This document shows, in pieces, positions 8,336-16,074 of a DNA stretch of 64,000 bases. The translations under genes were made by a program, and so were the position numbers. How positions within the stretch are numbered: the first letter of the stretch is position 1; each line of letters begins with the position of its first letter. Origin of the DNA: Streptomyces huiliensis. Its GTDB lineage: Bacteria > Actinomycetota > Actinomycetes > Streptomycetales > Streptomycetaceae. The notes below the pieces were generated by a model, which was given only the letters and a program-made list of their open reading frames with translations, was not told the origin of the DNA and did no database searches. The stretch covers positions 30,113 through 94,112 of the forward strand of contig NZ_JAIQLH010000029.1 in NCBI RefSeq assembly GCF_020037025.1, given 5' to 3'.

Positions 8336-9082
8336 TCAGGGGTCGACGCGCACGCGCTCCAGTTCCCGGCGCACCGCCTCGGCGACGGGCGTACGGGATC
8401 CGGTGCGCACCCAGTGCTCGAAGGTGAGCCGGGTGGTGGTGAAGGCGACCGTGGCGGCGAGCAGCGGGTAGAGGTCGCGCTCGGGGTCGGTGCCGGTGCG
8501 GCGGGCGATCTCGGTGGCCAGGGTGGCGGCCATCCCGGCCTCGAACCGCACCTGTTCCGCGGCCAGCTGGGAGTGGGTCAGGGCCAGCCGGGCGCGCAGG
8601 ATGGTGCCGGGGTCGTCGGCGGAGAGCGCGTCCAGCGCGGTGGCGAAGGCGTGCGTGAGGGCGTCCCACAGCGGTTCCTCCGGCGGGCGGGCGGCCAGTG
8701 CCGCGCGGACGTGCTCGGCCCGTTCGGTGCCGGAGGCCATGACGGCCTCCTCCTTGCTGGAGAAGTAGTTGTTGAACGTCCGGGCGGAGACGCCGGCCTC
8801 GGCCGCGATGTCCTCGACCCGGACGGCTTCCCAGCCCCGCTCGGCGGCGAGCCGCAGCGCCGCGCGGCCGAGCGCCGTCCGCGTGGCCCGCTTCTTCCGC
8901 TCCCGGAGCCCGGTCGCCGGCAGCTCCGTCGCCGACCGGGCCCCCGTCGACCGGGCCCCCGTCGACCGGGCCCCCGTCGACCGGGCCCCCGTCGACCGGG
9001 CCCCCGTCGACCGGACCGTCGCCGACCCCGCCGGCCCGGCGGGCTCCTGCTGTGCCGCCGTTCCCGCGGCCGTGGTGCTCAT
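8336..9082 (-). CDS. TetR/AcrR family regulator with repeat-encoded N-terminal extension
   Basis: TetR regulator of about 248 residues. The HTH (ERKKRATRTALGRAALRLAA then VEDIAAEAGVSARTFNNYFSSKEEAV) begins only near residue 60. The first 55 residues are low complexity and contain five (GARST) units encoded by a 15-bp tandem repeat. ATG 9082 has GGTGAGGGG directly upstream; an in-frame GTG lies 9 bp earlier. The gene is divergent from the TTA-containing regulator. A perfect inverted repeat at 9215-9235 in the shared region is a probable TetR operator. It likely controls itself and the membrane protein gene downstream, possibly also the PKS regulator. Confidence 0.92.
   Translation of the reverse strand: MSTTAAGTAAQQEPAGPAGSATVRSTGARSTGARSTGARSTGARSTGARSATELPATGLRERKKRATRTALGRAALRLAAERGWEAVRVEDIAAEAGVSARTFNNYFSSKEEAVMASGTERAEHVRAALAARPPEEPLWDALTHAFATALDALSADDPGTILRARLALTHSQLAAEQVRFEAGMAATLATEIARRTGTDPERDLYPLLAATVAFTTTRLTFEHWVRTGSRTPVAEAVRRELERVRVDP
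8936..9010. repeat. 15-bp tandem repeat, 5 units, inside TetR gene
   Basis: Five exact head-to-tail copies of CCGGGCCCCCGTCGA. On the coding strand each encodes one GARST unit of the TetR N-terminal extension. Because 15 is a multiple of three, copy-number slippage changes protein length without frameshift. Confidence 0.93.
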
Positions 9083-9204
9083 GCCCCTCACCTTACAGAA
9101 ACGTGCGCACCCCGCAAGTTTGCGTGGCGCGCAAGAAAACCCCGGGTGAAGGGTGCGTCGTCGGCCGCCTGGCCGAATCCCAACTGTCGGGCCACTACGG
9201 TGCG

Positions 9205-9235
9205 TTGACGCTCGAACGCTACGGTATGTAGCGTT
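9205..9235. promoter_or_regulatory. perfect inverted repeat, likely TetR operator, between divergent regulators
   Basis: AACGCTAC (9215-9222) and GTAGCGTT (9228-9235) form perfect 8-bp arms around a 5-bp spacer. A TTGACG -35-like hexamer sits at 9205-9210 on the plus strand, and a partial extra half-site (CTACGGTGCGTT) lies just upstream. The surrounding 9083-9426 region contains no gene and separates the TetR gene (minus) from the LuxR-type regulator (plus). Size and position fit an autoregulatory TetR operator. Confidence 0.55.
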
Positions 9236-9426
9236 ACCGATCGGTAGGGTTGTGATCGCAGGGGGCGGCGGGGAGAGAAGAGGCGGGAGTGGCGGGCGGA
9301 CCGGACGTCCGGCGGGGCGGCCACCGTTGAATTCCCGACCCTCCCCGGCATCTTCGGTCCTTTACCGGCGGTCACGCCCGCAGCCCGCCATCCGGACGGG
9401 ATGCAAAGAAACTCACTGGGGCGTGC

Positions 9427-10248
9427 ATGCGTATTCCCAATTCCCTTTACATGGTCCCGGACCCGTGCGACCGGGACATCGCCGAGAACCCGCGGGCGGA
9501 CGACGACACACCACCCGGAGACGTCGACCAAGTCCTTTTACGGATGCGCCCGCTCATCGAATCCGTGATGCAGAGCACACAGATCCGGGCGCTGGAGGAA
9601 TCGAGCCTCGCGGTCATCGGCGACCGCGCCGTCGCCGTCGACGCGCTCATCGGCCTGGTGCGCCGGGCGGAGACCTCGGTGACCCTCCTCGTCCCGCCCA
9701 CCGGCGACGCCCTGCGGCTGGTGGCCGACGCGCTGGAGGCGCTGGCCGACCGGCACCCGGACGACACCCGGGTGCGGATCCTCGCCCCGCCGGAACTGGC
9801 CGCGGACGCCCGGCTCGCCGGGCTGGCGACGCTGCTCGACGGCGTGGAGATCCGGCTCGCCGCGGGCGTACGGCACGCGGCGGCCGTCGTCGACCAGCGG
9901 GTGGCGCTGGTCAGGGCCGGTGAGGCCACCGTGTTCGGCGCCGAGGCGTCGCTCGTCCGGGCCCCGAGCGTGGTCCGCGCGCTGTACGACATCCTCATGA
10001 CGGCCTGGTACCGGGCCGCCCCGCTGACCCGCTACCAGCGGCTCCAGGAGTGCCTGGGCCGGGACTCCGGCGTCCGCATCCTGCGCATGCTCGGCGAGGG
10101 CTACACGGACGAGGTGGCCGCCCGCGAACTCGACATCTCCGTCCGCACCTACCGCCGCCGCGTCGCCGACATCATGCGGCTGCTCGGCGCCCGCTCCCGG
10201 TTCCAGGCGGGCCTCTACGCCGCCGGCGCCGGATTGTTGCGGGCATAA
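9427..10248 (+). CDS. LuxR-type HTH regulator with a TTA codon (bldA-dependent)
   Basis: A 273-residue regulator. The N-terminal two-thirds resemble the PLD/TrmB-like sensor half seen in many actinobacterial LuxR-C-terminal regulators. The C-terminus is a GerE/LuxR HTH (RILRMLGEGYTDEVAARELDISVRTYRRRVADIM). Codon 38 is TTA (9538-9540), so full translation needs the UUA-reading bldA tRNA. GC3 bias is strong from about codon 9 onward, so TTA lies inside real coding sequence, although an in-frame ATG at 9544 follows it. No strong Shine-Dalgarno sequence precedes ATG 9427. It is co-directional with and directly upstream of the PKS and CCR, which suggests a pathway-specific activator. Confidence 0.85.
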   Translation: MRIPNSLYMVPDPCDRDIAENPRADDDTPPGDVDQVLLRMRPLIESVMQSTQIRALEESSLAVIGDRAVAVDALIGLVRRAETSVTLLVPPTGDALRLVADALEALADRHPDDTRVRILAPPELAADARLAGLATLLDGVEIRLAAGVRHAAAVVDQRVALVRAGEATVFGAEASLVRAPSVVRALYDILMTAWYRAAPLTRYQRLQECLGRDSGVRILRMLGEGYTDEVAARELDISVRTYRRRVADIMRLLGARSRFQAGLYAAGAGLLRA

Positions 10249-10486
10249 GTACGGGGAGGTGACATCCGTATGACGCGGCGGCAGGAAGCTGCCAGCGCGG
10301 GCGGCGGGACGGCGGGGAATTCCGGCCATCCCGCGTACCGCCCGGCAGTTTCCGGACCGGGCCGTTGAACCCCTTCCCGCCGTATCCCAGAGTCGTGACG
10401 TATCCGAGAGTCGGAGACCGAATCCGCGCCGGCGCCGGCCGCGCGGTCCCCGGAATCGAGCCGAAATCGAGGAAGTCACGTACACC

Positions 10487-13400
10487 ATGGGCGAATACGA
10501 CAGGGCGCGGCCCGCTCCCATAGCCGTCGTGGGCATCGGCTGCCGGGTGCCCGGCGCCGACGGCCCGGACGCGTTCTGGCGCTTGCTGACGGACGAGACC
10601 TGCACGGTGCGTGACGTGCCGTCGACCCGCTTCGGGCAGCCGTACGAGATCCCGGGGGCGCGCGTCCGCTCCGGACTGCTGGACGACGTGGACCGCTTCG
10701 ACGCCGCGTTCTTCGGGATCTCCCCGCGCGAGGCGGCGGGCATGGACCCGCAGCAGCGGCTGTTCATGGAGGCCGTCTGGGAGGCGCTGGAGGACGCCGG
10801 GCAGGACACCGGCGCCCTGGCCGGCACCCGCACCGGCGTCTGGGTCGGCACCACCAACGTCCACTACTGGGAGCTCCAGCAGTCCGTCGGCCACCCGGAC
10901 ATCCACGCCTCGCTCGGCGCCGGCTCCCGCTCCACCACCACCGGCCGCGTCTCCTTCGCCCTGGACGTCACCGGCCCGGGCCTCTCCGTGGACACCGCCT
11001 GCTCGTCCTCCCTCACCGCCCTCGCCCTCGCCTGCCAGAGCCTGGCCGCCGGCGAGTCCACGGTGGCCATCGCCGGCGGCTCCCAGCTGCTGCTCACCAA
11101 CACCGAGAACCACGGCTTCGTCGACGCGAACGTCTTCTCGGACAACTGCCGCTTCGGTGACGCCAACGCCGACGGCTTCGTGTTCAGCGAGGGCGTCGGC
11201 GCGGTGATCCTCAAGCCGCTGGACCGCGCGCTCGCCGACGGCGACCCCGTGCGGGCCGTCATCCGCGGCTGGAGCGTCAACAACGACGGCGCCGGCAGCG
11301 ACACCATGATCAACCCGGCGCTGAGCGGCCAGCGGCAGATGCTGGAACTCGCCTACGAGCACGCCGGGATCCCGATCACCGACGTCGACTACATCGAGGC
11401 CCACGGCACCGGCACCCGCGCCGGCGACCCCGTCGAACTCGGCGCCATCGCCGCCGTCCTGGGCGGTGCCCGCGCGGACCGCGCCGACCGTACGGACCGG
11501 ACGCCGCTGTTCGTCGGCTCGGTCAAGAGCAACATCGGGCACACCGGCGCCGCCGCGGGCGTCCTCGGGTTGATCAAGACCATCCTCGCCCTCCAGCACC
11601 GCACCGTCCCCCGCACCCTGCACGTCACCGAACGCACCACCGCCGTCGACTGGGACGCCGCCGGCATGGACCTCCCGCACGCCGGCGCCGTGCCACTCGC
11701 CGCCGAGGGCCGGCCGCTGACCGCCGGGGTGAGCGGGTTCGGCGTCTCCGGGACCAACGTCCACGTCGTCCTCACCGAGGCCGGGCCGGGCGCGGAGCCC
11801 GCCGGGCGGCCGGCCGGCGCCGAACGCGGCGCCGCCCACCTGCTGCCCGTCTCCGCCGCCTCCCCGGAGGCCCTGCGGCAGCGCCTGCTGGACCTGGCAG
11901 GCCACCTCGAAACCGACGGCCGCGCCACCCCGCTCGCGGACCTCTGCCACACCGCCGCCGTCCGCCGCGCCCACCACGACTGCCGGGCCGCCGTCGTCGG
12001 CGACGCGCCCGAGGCGCTGGCCGCCCGGCTGCGCGAGGCCGCCGAGGACGCGTCCGACGCCGGCTACGCGGGCCGCCCGCGCGTCGCCTTCGTCTTCTCC
12101 GGCCACGGCTCCCAGTGGATCGGCATGGCCCGCGAACTCATGGACGCCTCCCCGGCGTTCAGCGCCTCCCTGATCCGCTGCGACGAGGCCGTCCGCGCCG
12201 AGACCGGCTGGTCCGTCATCGACCGCCTCACCGACGGCACCGACCTGCTGAACGAGACCGTCGCCATCGTCCACCCCGTGCTGTGGGCGGTGCAGGTGTC
12301 GCTCGCCGAGACCTGGCGCGCCTGGGGCGTCGAACCGGACGTCGTCCTCGGCCACAGCATGGGCGAATCCGCCGCCGCCTGCGTCGCCGGGGCGCTGAGC
12401 CACACCGACGCCGCCGCCGTCGTCTGCCGCCGCGCCCGGCTCATCCGCGACCGCGTCGCCGGCCGGGGGACGATGTCGGTGGCCGCCCTGACCGCCGACG
12501 AGGCCGACCGGCTCATCGCCGACCTCGCCGTCGACGTCGCGGTCGCGGCCAGCAACGGCCCCCGCACCACCGTCCTCGCGGGCGAGGTCGAGGGCATCGA
12601 GAAGATCAAGGCCGAGCTGGACGCCCGCGACGTCTTCTGCCGCGTCATGAAGGCCGAGGCCGCCTCCCACTGCTCCCAGATGGATCCGCTGCTCGACGAA
12701 CTCGCCCACGAGCTCCGGGACCTCGCCCCCCGCGCCGGGACGGTCCCGGTCCGCTCCACCGTCACCGGCGAACTCGTCGACGGCTCCGGCCTCGACGCCG
12801 CGTACTGGACCCGCAACATCCGCGGCCGCGTCCACTTCCACGAGGCCGTGCTCGCCACCGCCGAGGCGGGCGAGACCGTCTTCGTCGAGATCAGCCCGCA
12901 CCCCGTCCTCTCCAAGGCCGTCCAGGAGACCCTGGCCGCCGCCGGCCTCCCCGGCACCGCCGTCGGCTCCCTGCTGCGCGACCAGCCCGAGCGCGAGACG
13001 CTCCTCGGCCACCTCGGCCGGGTGTACGAGGCGGGGGCGCCCGTCGACTGGACCGCCCTGTACGGCGGCGGCCGCTGCGTCCCGCTGCCCGCCTACCCCT
13101 GGCAGCGGGAGAGCCACTGGGTGGAGGACTTGGACGCGCTGCCCCGGACGTACGAGTTCCGGCTGGACGAGCCGGGGACGCCGTTCCTGCCGCCGCCCGC
13201 CCGTGACCAAGACCCTGCGGTCGTCCACGGCCCCGAGTGCGTCGAGGCCGCGCGGGCCGCCGTCGCCCGGGCCGCCGGCACCGACGATGTCCGGCTCACC
13301 GCCGCCGACATCGGCGAGGCCCTCCTCGTCCCGCCCGGGAAGGCCGCCGTGCTGCGGGCCGTCGTCACGCCGGGCGCGGCGGACGGGGAGTGGGCGTTCA

Positions 13401-14542
13401 CCGTCGAGAGCCGGACCGACGGCACGGCGGAGTGGACCGGGCGCGCCCGGGGCACCGCCTCCGTCGGCCTCGGGAGCGCCGGACACGAGCCGCCCGCCGC
13501 CGTGCTCGCCCGCTGCCCCGAGCGCCTGGACGGCGACGCCTTCCGGCGGCGCGTCCCGGCGGCGGGAGCCCTCCGGCCCGTCCTGGAGGAGGTGTGGCTC
13601 GGGCAGGGCGAGGCCGTCGCCCGGCTGCGCCGGCCCGCCGGGACGGAACCCCGGCCCGGCCACCCCGTCCACCCCGAGCTCGTCCGGTCGGCCTACCAGC
13701 CCGCGCTGGCCCTGCTGCCCGACCCGTCGCTGCTCTCGCCGCACCTGACCGGGTTCGCGGTGACGGGCGAGGCGACCGAGGAACTGTGGACGGTCTGCCG
13801 GATCACCGAGGGCGCGGGCGGGGCGCTCGCCCTGGACACCGTCCTCTTCGACGCCGAGGGCCGGGCCGTCGCGGAGGCGAAGGGCATGCCCGTCGGGCGG
13901 CACCCGGCACACGACAGGGAGAAACCGGAGCACGTGAGCGAGGACGAGACCGTGGCGACCGAACACGCGAGGGCGGACCAGACGGGCGCCCGGCGGGCCC
14001 CCGCCGACACGGCGGACGCGAACACGGCGGATCAGGGTGTCGAACTGACCGGTGAGCTGCGGCTGACGGACCCGGCGAGCGGGTTCGTGATCGAACTGCG
14101 CGGCAGCCTGCGCATCACGGCAGGGGCGGTCCGCGGGGAGGCCACGGCCGCTCCGGCGGCTCCCGAGCCCGCCGCGAGGGAGGCGGTACGCGTCACTCCG
14201 GCCGCGCCCGCGCCCGTATCCGCGCCCGCGCCCGCACCTGCATCCGCGCCCGCGCCCGCACCTGCATCCGCGCCCGCGCCCGTCGTCCCCGAGGGACCCG
14301 CCGCCGACCGCCCGGTCGCCGACCGGGTGGCCGAGCACGTCGCCGAGGTCCTGGGCATGCGCGTGGGCCGCCTCGACGTGAACAAGCCGTTCAACCGGCT
14401 CGGCATGGACTCGCTCATGGCCACCGAGCTGCGCAAACGGCTCGAACGGGAGCTGGGCGTCGCCCTCCCCGTGGCCCGCCTGGCCCGCGGCACCACCACC
14501 GCGTCCCTGGCCCGGGAGCTGGCGGCGGAGATCCCCGCCTGA
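10487..14542 (+). CDS. type I polyketide synthase, KS-AT-degenerate DH-ACP
   Basis: A 1351-residue single-module PKS. The KS (about 9-432) is complete: VDTACSSS with Cys172, EAHGTGT with His306 and SNIGHTGAAAG with His352. The AT (about 530-850) has GHSMGE (Ser624) and AASH (His728). This differs from malonyl HAFH and is nearest to methylmalonyl YASH or Mas-type VASH. The region about 880-1130 aligns by eye with a DH double hotdog but lacks HxxxGxxxxP, and the usual D of the second motif is R (HPELVRSAYQ), so dehydration is unlikely. A Pro/Ala linker leads to an ACP with LGMDS (Ser1309). No KR, ER, MT or TE is present. Non-reducing or trans-partnered chemistry is inferred. The layout recalls bacterial orsellinate-type iterative synthases, while the AT is mycobacterial-like. 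Confidence 0.93.
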   Translation: MGEYDRARPAPIAVVGIGCRVPGADGPDAFWRLLTDETCTVRDVPSTRFGQPYEIPGARVRSGLLDDVDRFDAAFFGISPREAAGMDPQQRLFMEAVWEALEDAGQDTGALAGTRTGVWVGTTNVHYWELQQSVGHPDIHASLGAGSRSTTTGRVSFALDVTGPGLSVDTACSSSLTALALACQSLAAGESTVAIAGGSQLLLTNTENHGFVDANVFSDNCRFGDANADGFVFSEGVGAVILKPLDRALADGDPVRAVIRGWSVNNDGAGSDTMINPALSGQRQMLELAYEHAGIPITDVDYIEAHGTGTRAGDPVELGAIAAVLGGARADRADRTDRTPLFVGSVKSNIGHTGAAAGVLGLIKTILALQHRTVPRTLHVTERTTAVDWDAAGMDLPHAGAVPLAAEGRPLTAGVSGFGVSGTNVHVVLTEAGPGAEPAGRPAGAERGAAHLLPVSAASPEALRQRLLDLAGHLETDGRATPLADLCHTAAVRRAHHDCRAAVVGDAPEALAARLREAAEDASDAGYAGRPRVAFVFSGHGSQWIGMARELMDASPAFSASLIRCDEAVRAETGWSVIDRLTDGTDLLNETVAIVHPVLWAVQVSLAETWRAWGVEPDVVLGHSMGESAAACVAGALSHTDAAAVVCRRARLIRDRVAGRGTMSVAALTADEADRLIADLAVDVAVAASNGPRTTVLAGEVEGIEKIKAELDARDVFCRVMKAEAASHCSQMDPLLDELAHELRDLAPRAGTVPVRSTVTGELVDGSGLDAAYWTRNIRGRVHFHEAVLATAEAGETVFVEISPHPVLSKAVQETLAAAGLPGTAVGSLLRDQPERETLLGHLGRVYEAGAPVDWTALYGGGRCVPLPAYPWQRESHWVEDLDALPRTYEFRLDEPGTPFLPPPARDQDPAVVHGPECVEAARAAVARAAGTDDVRLTAADIGEALLVPPGKAAVLRAVVTPGAADGEWAFTVESRTDGTAEWTGRARGTASVGLGSAGHEPPAAVLARCPERLDGDAFRRRVPAAGALRPVLEEVWLGQGEAVARLRRPAGTEPRPGHPVHPELVRSAYQPALALLPDPSLLSPHLTGFAVTGEATEELWTVCRITEGAGGALALDTVLFDAEGRAVAEAKGMPVGRHPAHDREKPEHVSEDETVATEHARADQTGARRAPADTADANTADQGVELTGELRLTDPASGFVIELRGSLRITAGAVRGEATAAPAAPEPAAREAVRVTPAAPAPVSAPAPAPASAPAPAPASAPAPVVPEGPAADRPVADRVAEHVAEVLGMRVGRLDVNKPFNRLGMDSLMATELRKRLERELGVALPVARLARGTTTASLARELAAEIPA
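14211..14283. repeat. 24-bp tandem repeat encoding the Pro/Ala linker of the PKS
   Basis: About three imperfect copies of a 24-bp unit built from CCCGCGCCCGCACCTGCATC encode the (PAPAPASA) linker between the degenerate DH and the ACP. In-frame unit length suggests linker length can vary by slippage. Confidence 0.8.
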
Positions 14543-14605
14543 AGCACCGGCACCCGCAGTACCGCATGACGCATGTGACGCCAGTCACCCGACGTGGAGG
14601 AAGAG

Positions 14606-15859
14606 TTGACCAAGGACCTGTACGACATCGGCGAGATGCCGCCCCTGGGCGAGGTTCCGGCGCGGATGCACGCGTCGGTCATCCGTCCGGAGCGCTACGG
14701 GCCGCCGTCCCAGGGCTTCGCCATGGAGGTCGTGGACGTGCCGGCGGTCGGCCGCGGCCAGGTGCTCGTCTACGTCATGGCCGCGGGCATCAACTACAAC
14801 AACGTGTGGGCTTCCCTCGGCTACCCGTACGACGTGGTGGCCGGCCGGCAGAAGAAGGGCGAGCCCGAGGACTTCCACATCGGCGGCTCCGAGGGTTCCG
14901 GCATCGTCTGGGCCGTGGGGGAGGGCGTCAGCTCCGTCAAGGTCGGCGACGAGGTCACCCTCTCCGGCTGCACCTGGGACGAGACCGCCGACGACATCCG
15001 GCTGGGTGCCGACCCCATGACGTCGGTCACCCAGAAGGCGTGGGGCTACGAGACGAACTACGGCACCTTCGCCCAGTACGCCCTGGTCAAGGACTTCCAG
15101 TGCCACCCCAAGCCGAAGAGCCTCTCCTGGGAGGAGGCGGCCTGCTTCCTGCTGACCGGCGCCACCGCCTACCGCCAGCTCTGCGGCTGGGCCCCGCACA
15201 CCGTGGAGCCCGGCGACCCGGTGCTGATCTGGGGCGGCGCGGGCGGCCTCGGTTCGATGGCGATCCAGATCACCCGGATCCGCGGCGGCATACCCGTCGC
15301 CGTGGTCTCCGACGACGAGCGCGGGAAGCACTGCCTGGAGCTCGGCGCGGAGGGCTTCATCAACCGCAACGACTTCGACCACTGGGGCCGGCTCCCCGAC
15401 ACTTCGGACAACGCCGCCATGGCGAAGTGGATGAAGGGCGCCCGCGCCTTCGGCAACCGGTTCTGGGAGATCCTGGGCGAGCGCCGGGCCCCCCGGATCG
15501 TCCTGGAGCACAGTGGGCAGAACACCATTCCCACCTCGATGTATTTGTGCGACACCGCCGGAATGGTGGTCATCTGCGGGGGCACGAGCGGTTACAACGG
15601 CGACCTCGACCTGCGATTCCTCTGGATGCGGCAGAAGCGGCTGCAAGGCTCCCACTTCGCGAACATCCGGCAGTGCCGCCAGGTCATCGAACTCGCCGCG
15701 AGCGGAAAACTCGACCCGTGCCTGTCCTGGACCGGTGATTTCGCCGACACCGGCCGGGCGCACCAGCTGATGTACGAGAACCGGCACCCGTCCGGGAACA
15801 TGGCCGTCCGGGTGAACGCTGTGAACGGCGTGAACGACGTGACCGCAGCCGCCGGCTGA
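14606..15859 (+). CDS. ccr: crotonyl-CoA carboxylase/reductase (enoyl-CoA carboxylase)
   Basis: A 417-residue medium-chain dehydrogenase of the CCR family, which reductively carboxylates 2-enoyl-CoA with NADPH and CO2 to give alkylmalonyl-CoA extender units. Visible are the active-site stretch GINYNNVWASLG, WGYETNYGTFAQYALVKDFQ, LSWEEAACFLLTGATAYR, the nucleotide-binding IWGGAGGLGSMAIQ, and LQGSHFANIRQ with the conserved histidine. Start TTG 14606 was preferred over GTG 14594 because GGAGG sits 5 bp before it, and it yields the TKDLY N-terminus I recall from secondary-metabolism CCRs such as those of the RevT/AntE type. The gene lies 63 bp after the PKS, most likely in one transcript, so it probably feeds the PKS AT. 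Confidence 0.93.
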   Translation: MTKDLYDIGEMPPLGEVPARMHASVIRPERYGPPSQGFAMEVVDVPAVGRGQVLVYVMAAGINYNNVWASLGYPYDVVAGRQKKGEPEDFHIGGSEGSGIVWAVGEGVSSVKVGDEVTLSGCTWDETADDIRLGADPMTSVTQKAWGYETNYGTFAQYALVKDFQCHPKPKSLSWEEAACFLLTGATAYRQLCGWAPHTVEPGDPVLIWGGAGGLGSMAIQITRIRGGIPVAVVSDDERGKHCLELGAEGFINRNDFDHWGRLPDTSDNAAMAKWMKGARAFGNRFWEILGERRAPRIVLEHSGQNTIPTSMYLCDTAGMVVICGGTSGYNGDLDLRFLWMRQKRLQGSHFANIRQCRQVIELAASGKLDPCLSWTGDFADTGRAHQLMYENRHPSGNMAVRVNAVNGVNDVTAAAG

Positions 15860-15980
15860 CCCGGCGCACCACCGGGTGGAGGGGGCCGGGCGGGCCGTTC
15901 GCGGACGGGTCGCCCGGCTTTCGGCCGTCCTCGGCGGAACCCGTCGTTTGGGTATCGCGTTCTCTGGTAGGAGAGGGACG

Positions 15981-16023
15981 AGGCAAAAGATCGTCCCACA
16001 GCACGAGAGCCATTCTTTTGCCT
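15981..16023. promoter_or_regulatory. 10-bp inverted repeat upstream of the Bax-inhibitor-like gene
   Basis: AGGCAAAAGA (15981-15990) and TCTTTTGCCT (16014-16023) are perfect 10-bp complementary arms 23 bp apart, in a locally A/T-richer stretch. The next gene starts 51 bp later, so this could be a stem-loop in its leader or a widely spaced operator. The rest of 15860-16074 shows no gene. Confidence 0.4.
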
Positions 16024-16074
16024 ACCTATTACCCTTGACGGCAAGGCCGCGCAGGGTGGCCATGGAGGAGTGAA

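Noticed and set aside
10172..14338. 1388-codon open frame antisense to the PKS
   Set aside because: Gly/Val/Asp-rich shadow typical of the opposite strand of high-GC genes; no motif, no ribosome-binding site, and the plus strand carries an unmistakable PKS.
1250..15859. Integrative element or prophage at the tRNA
   Set aside because: No integrase, excisionase, replication or transfer genes and no duplicated tRNA 3' end that I could find; only the gene content suggests an accessory region.
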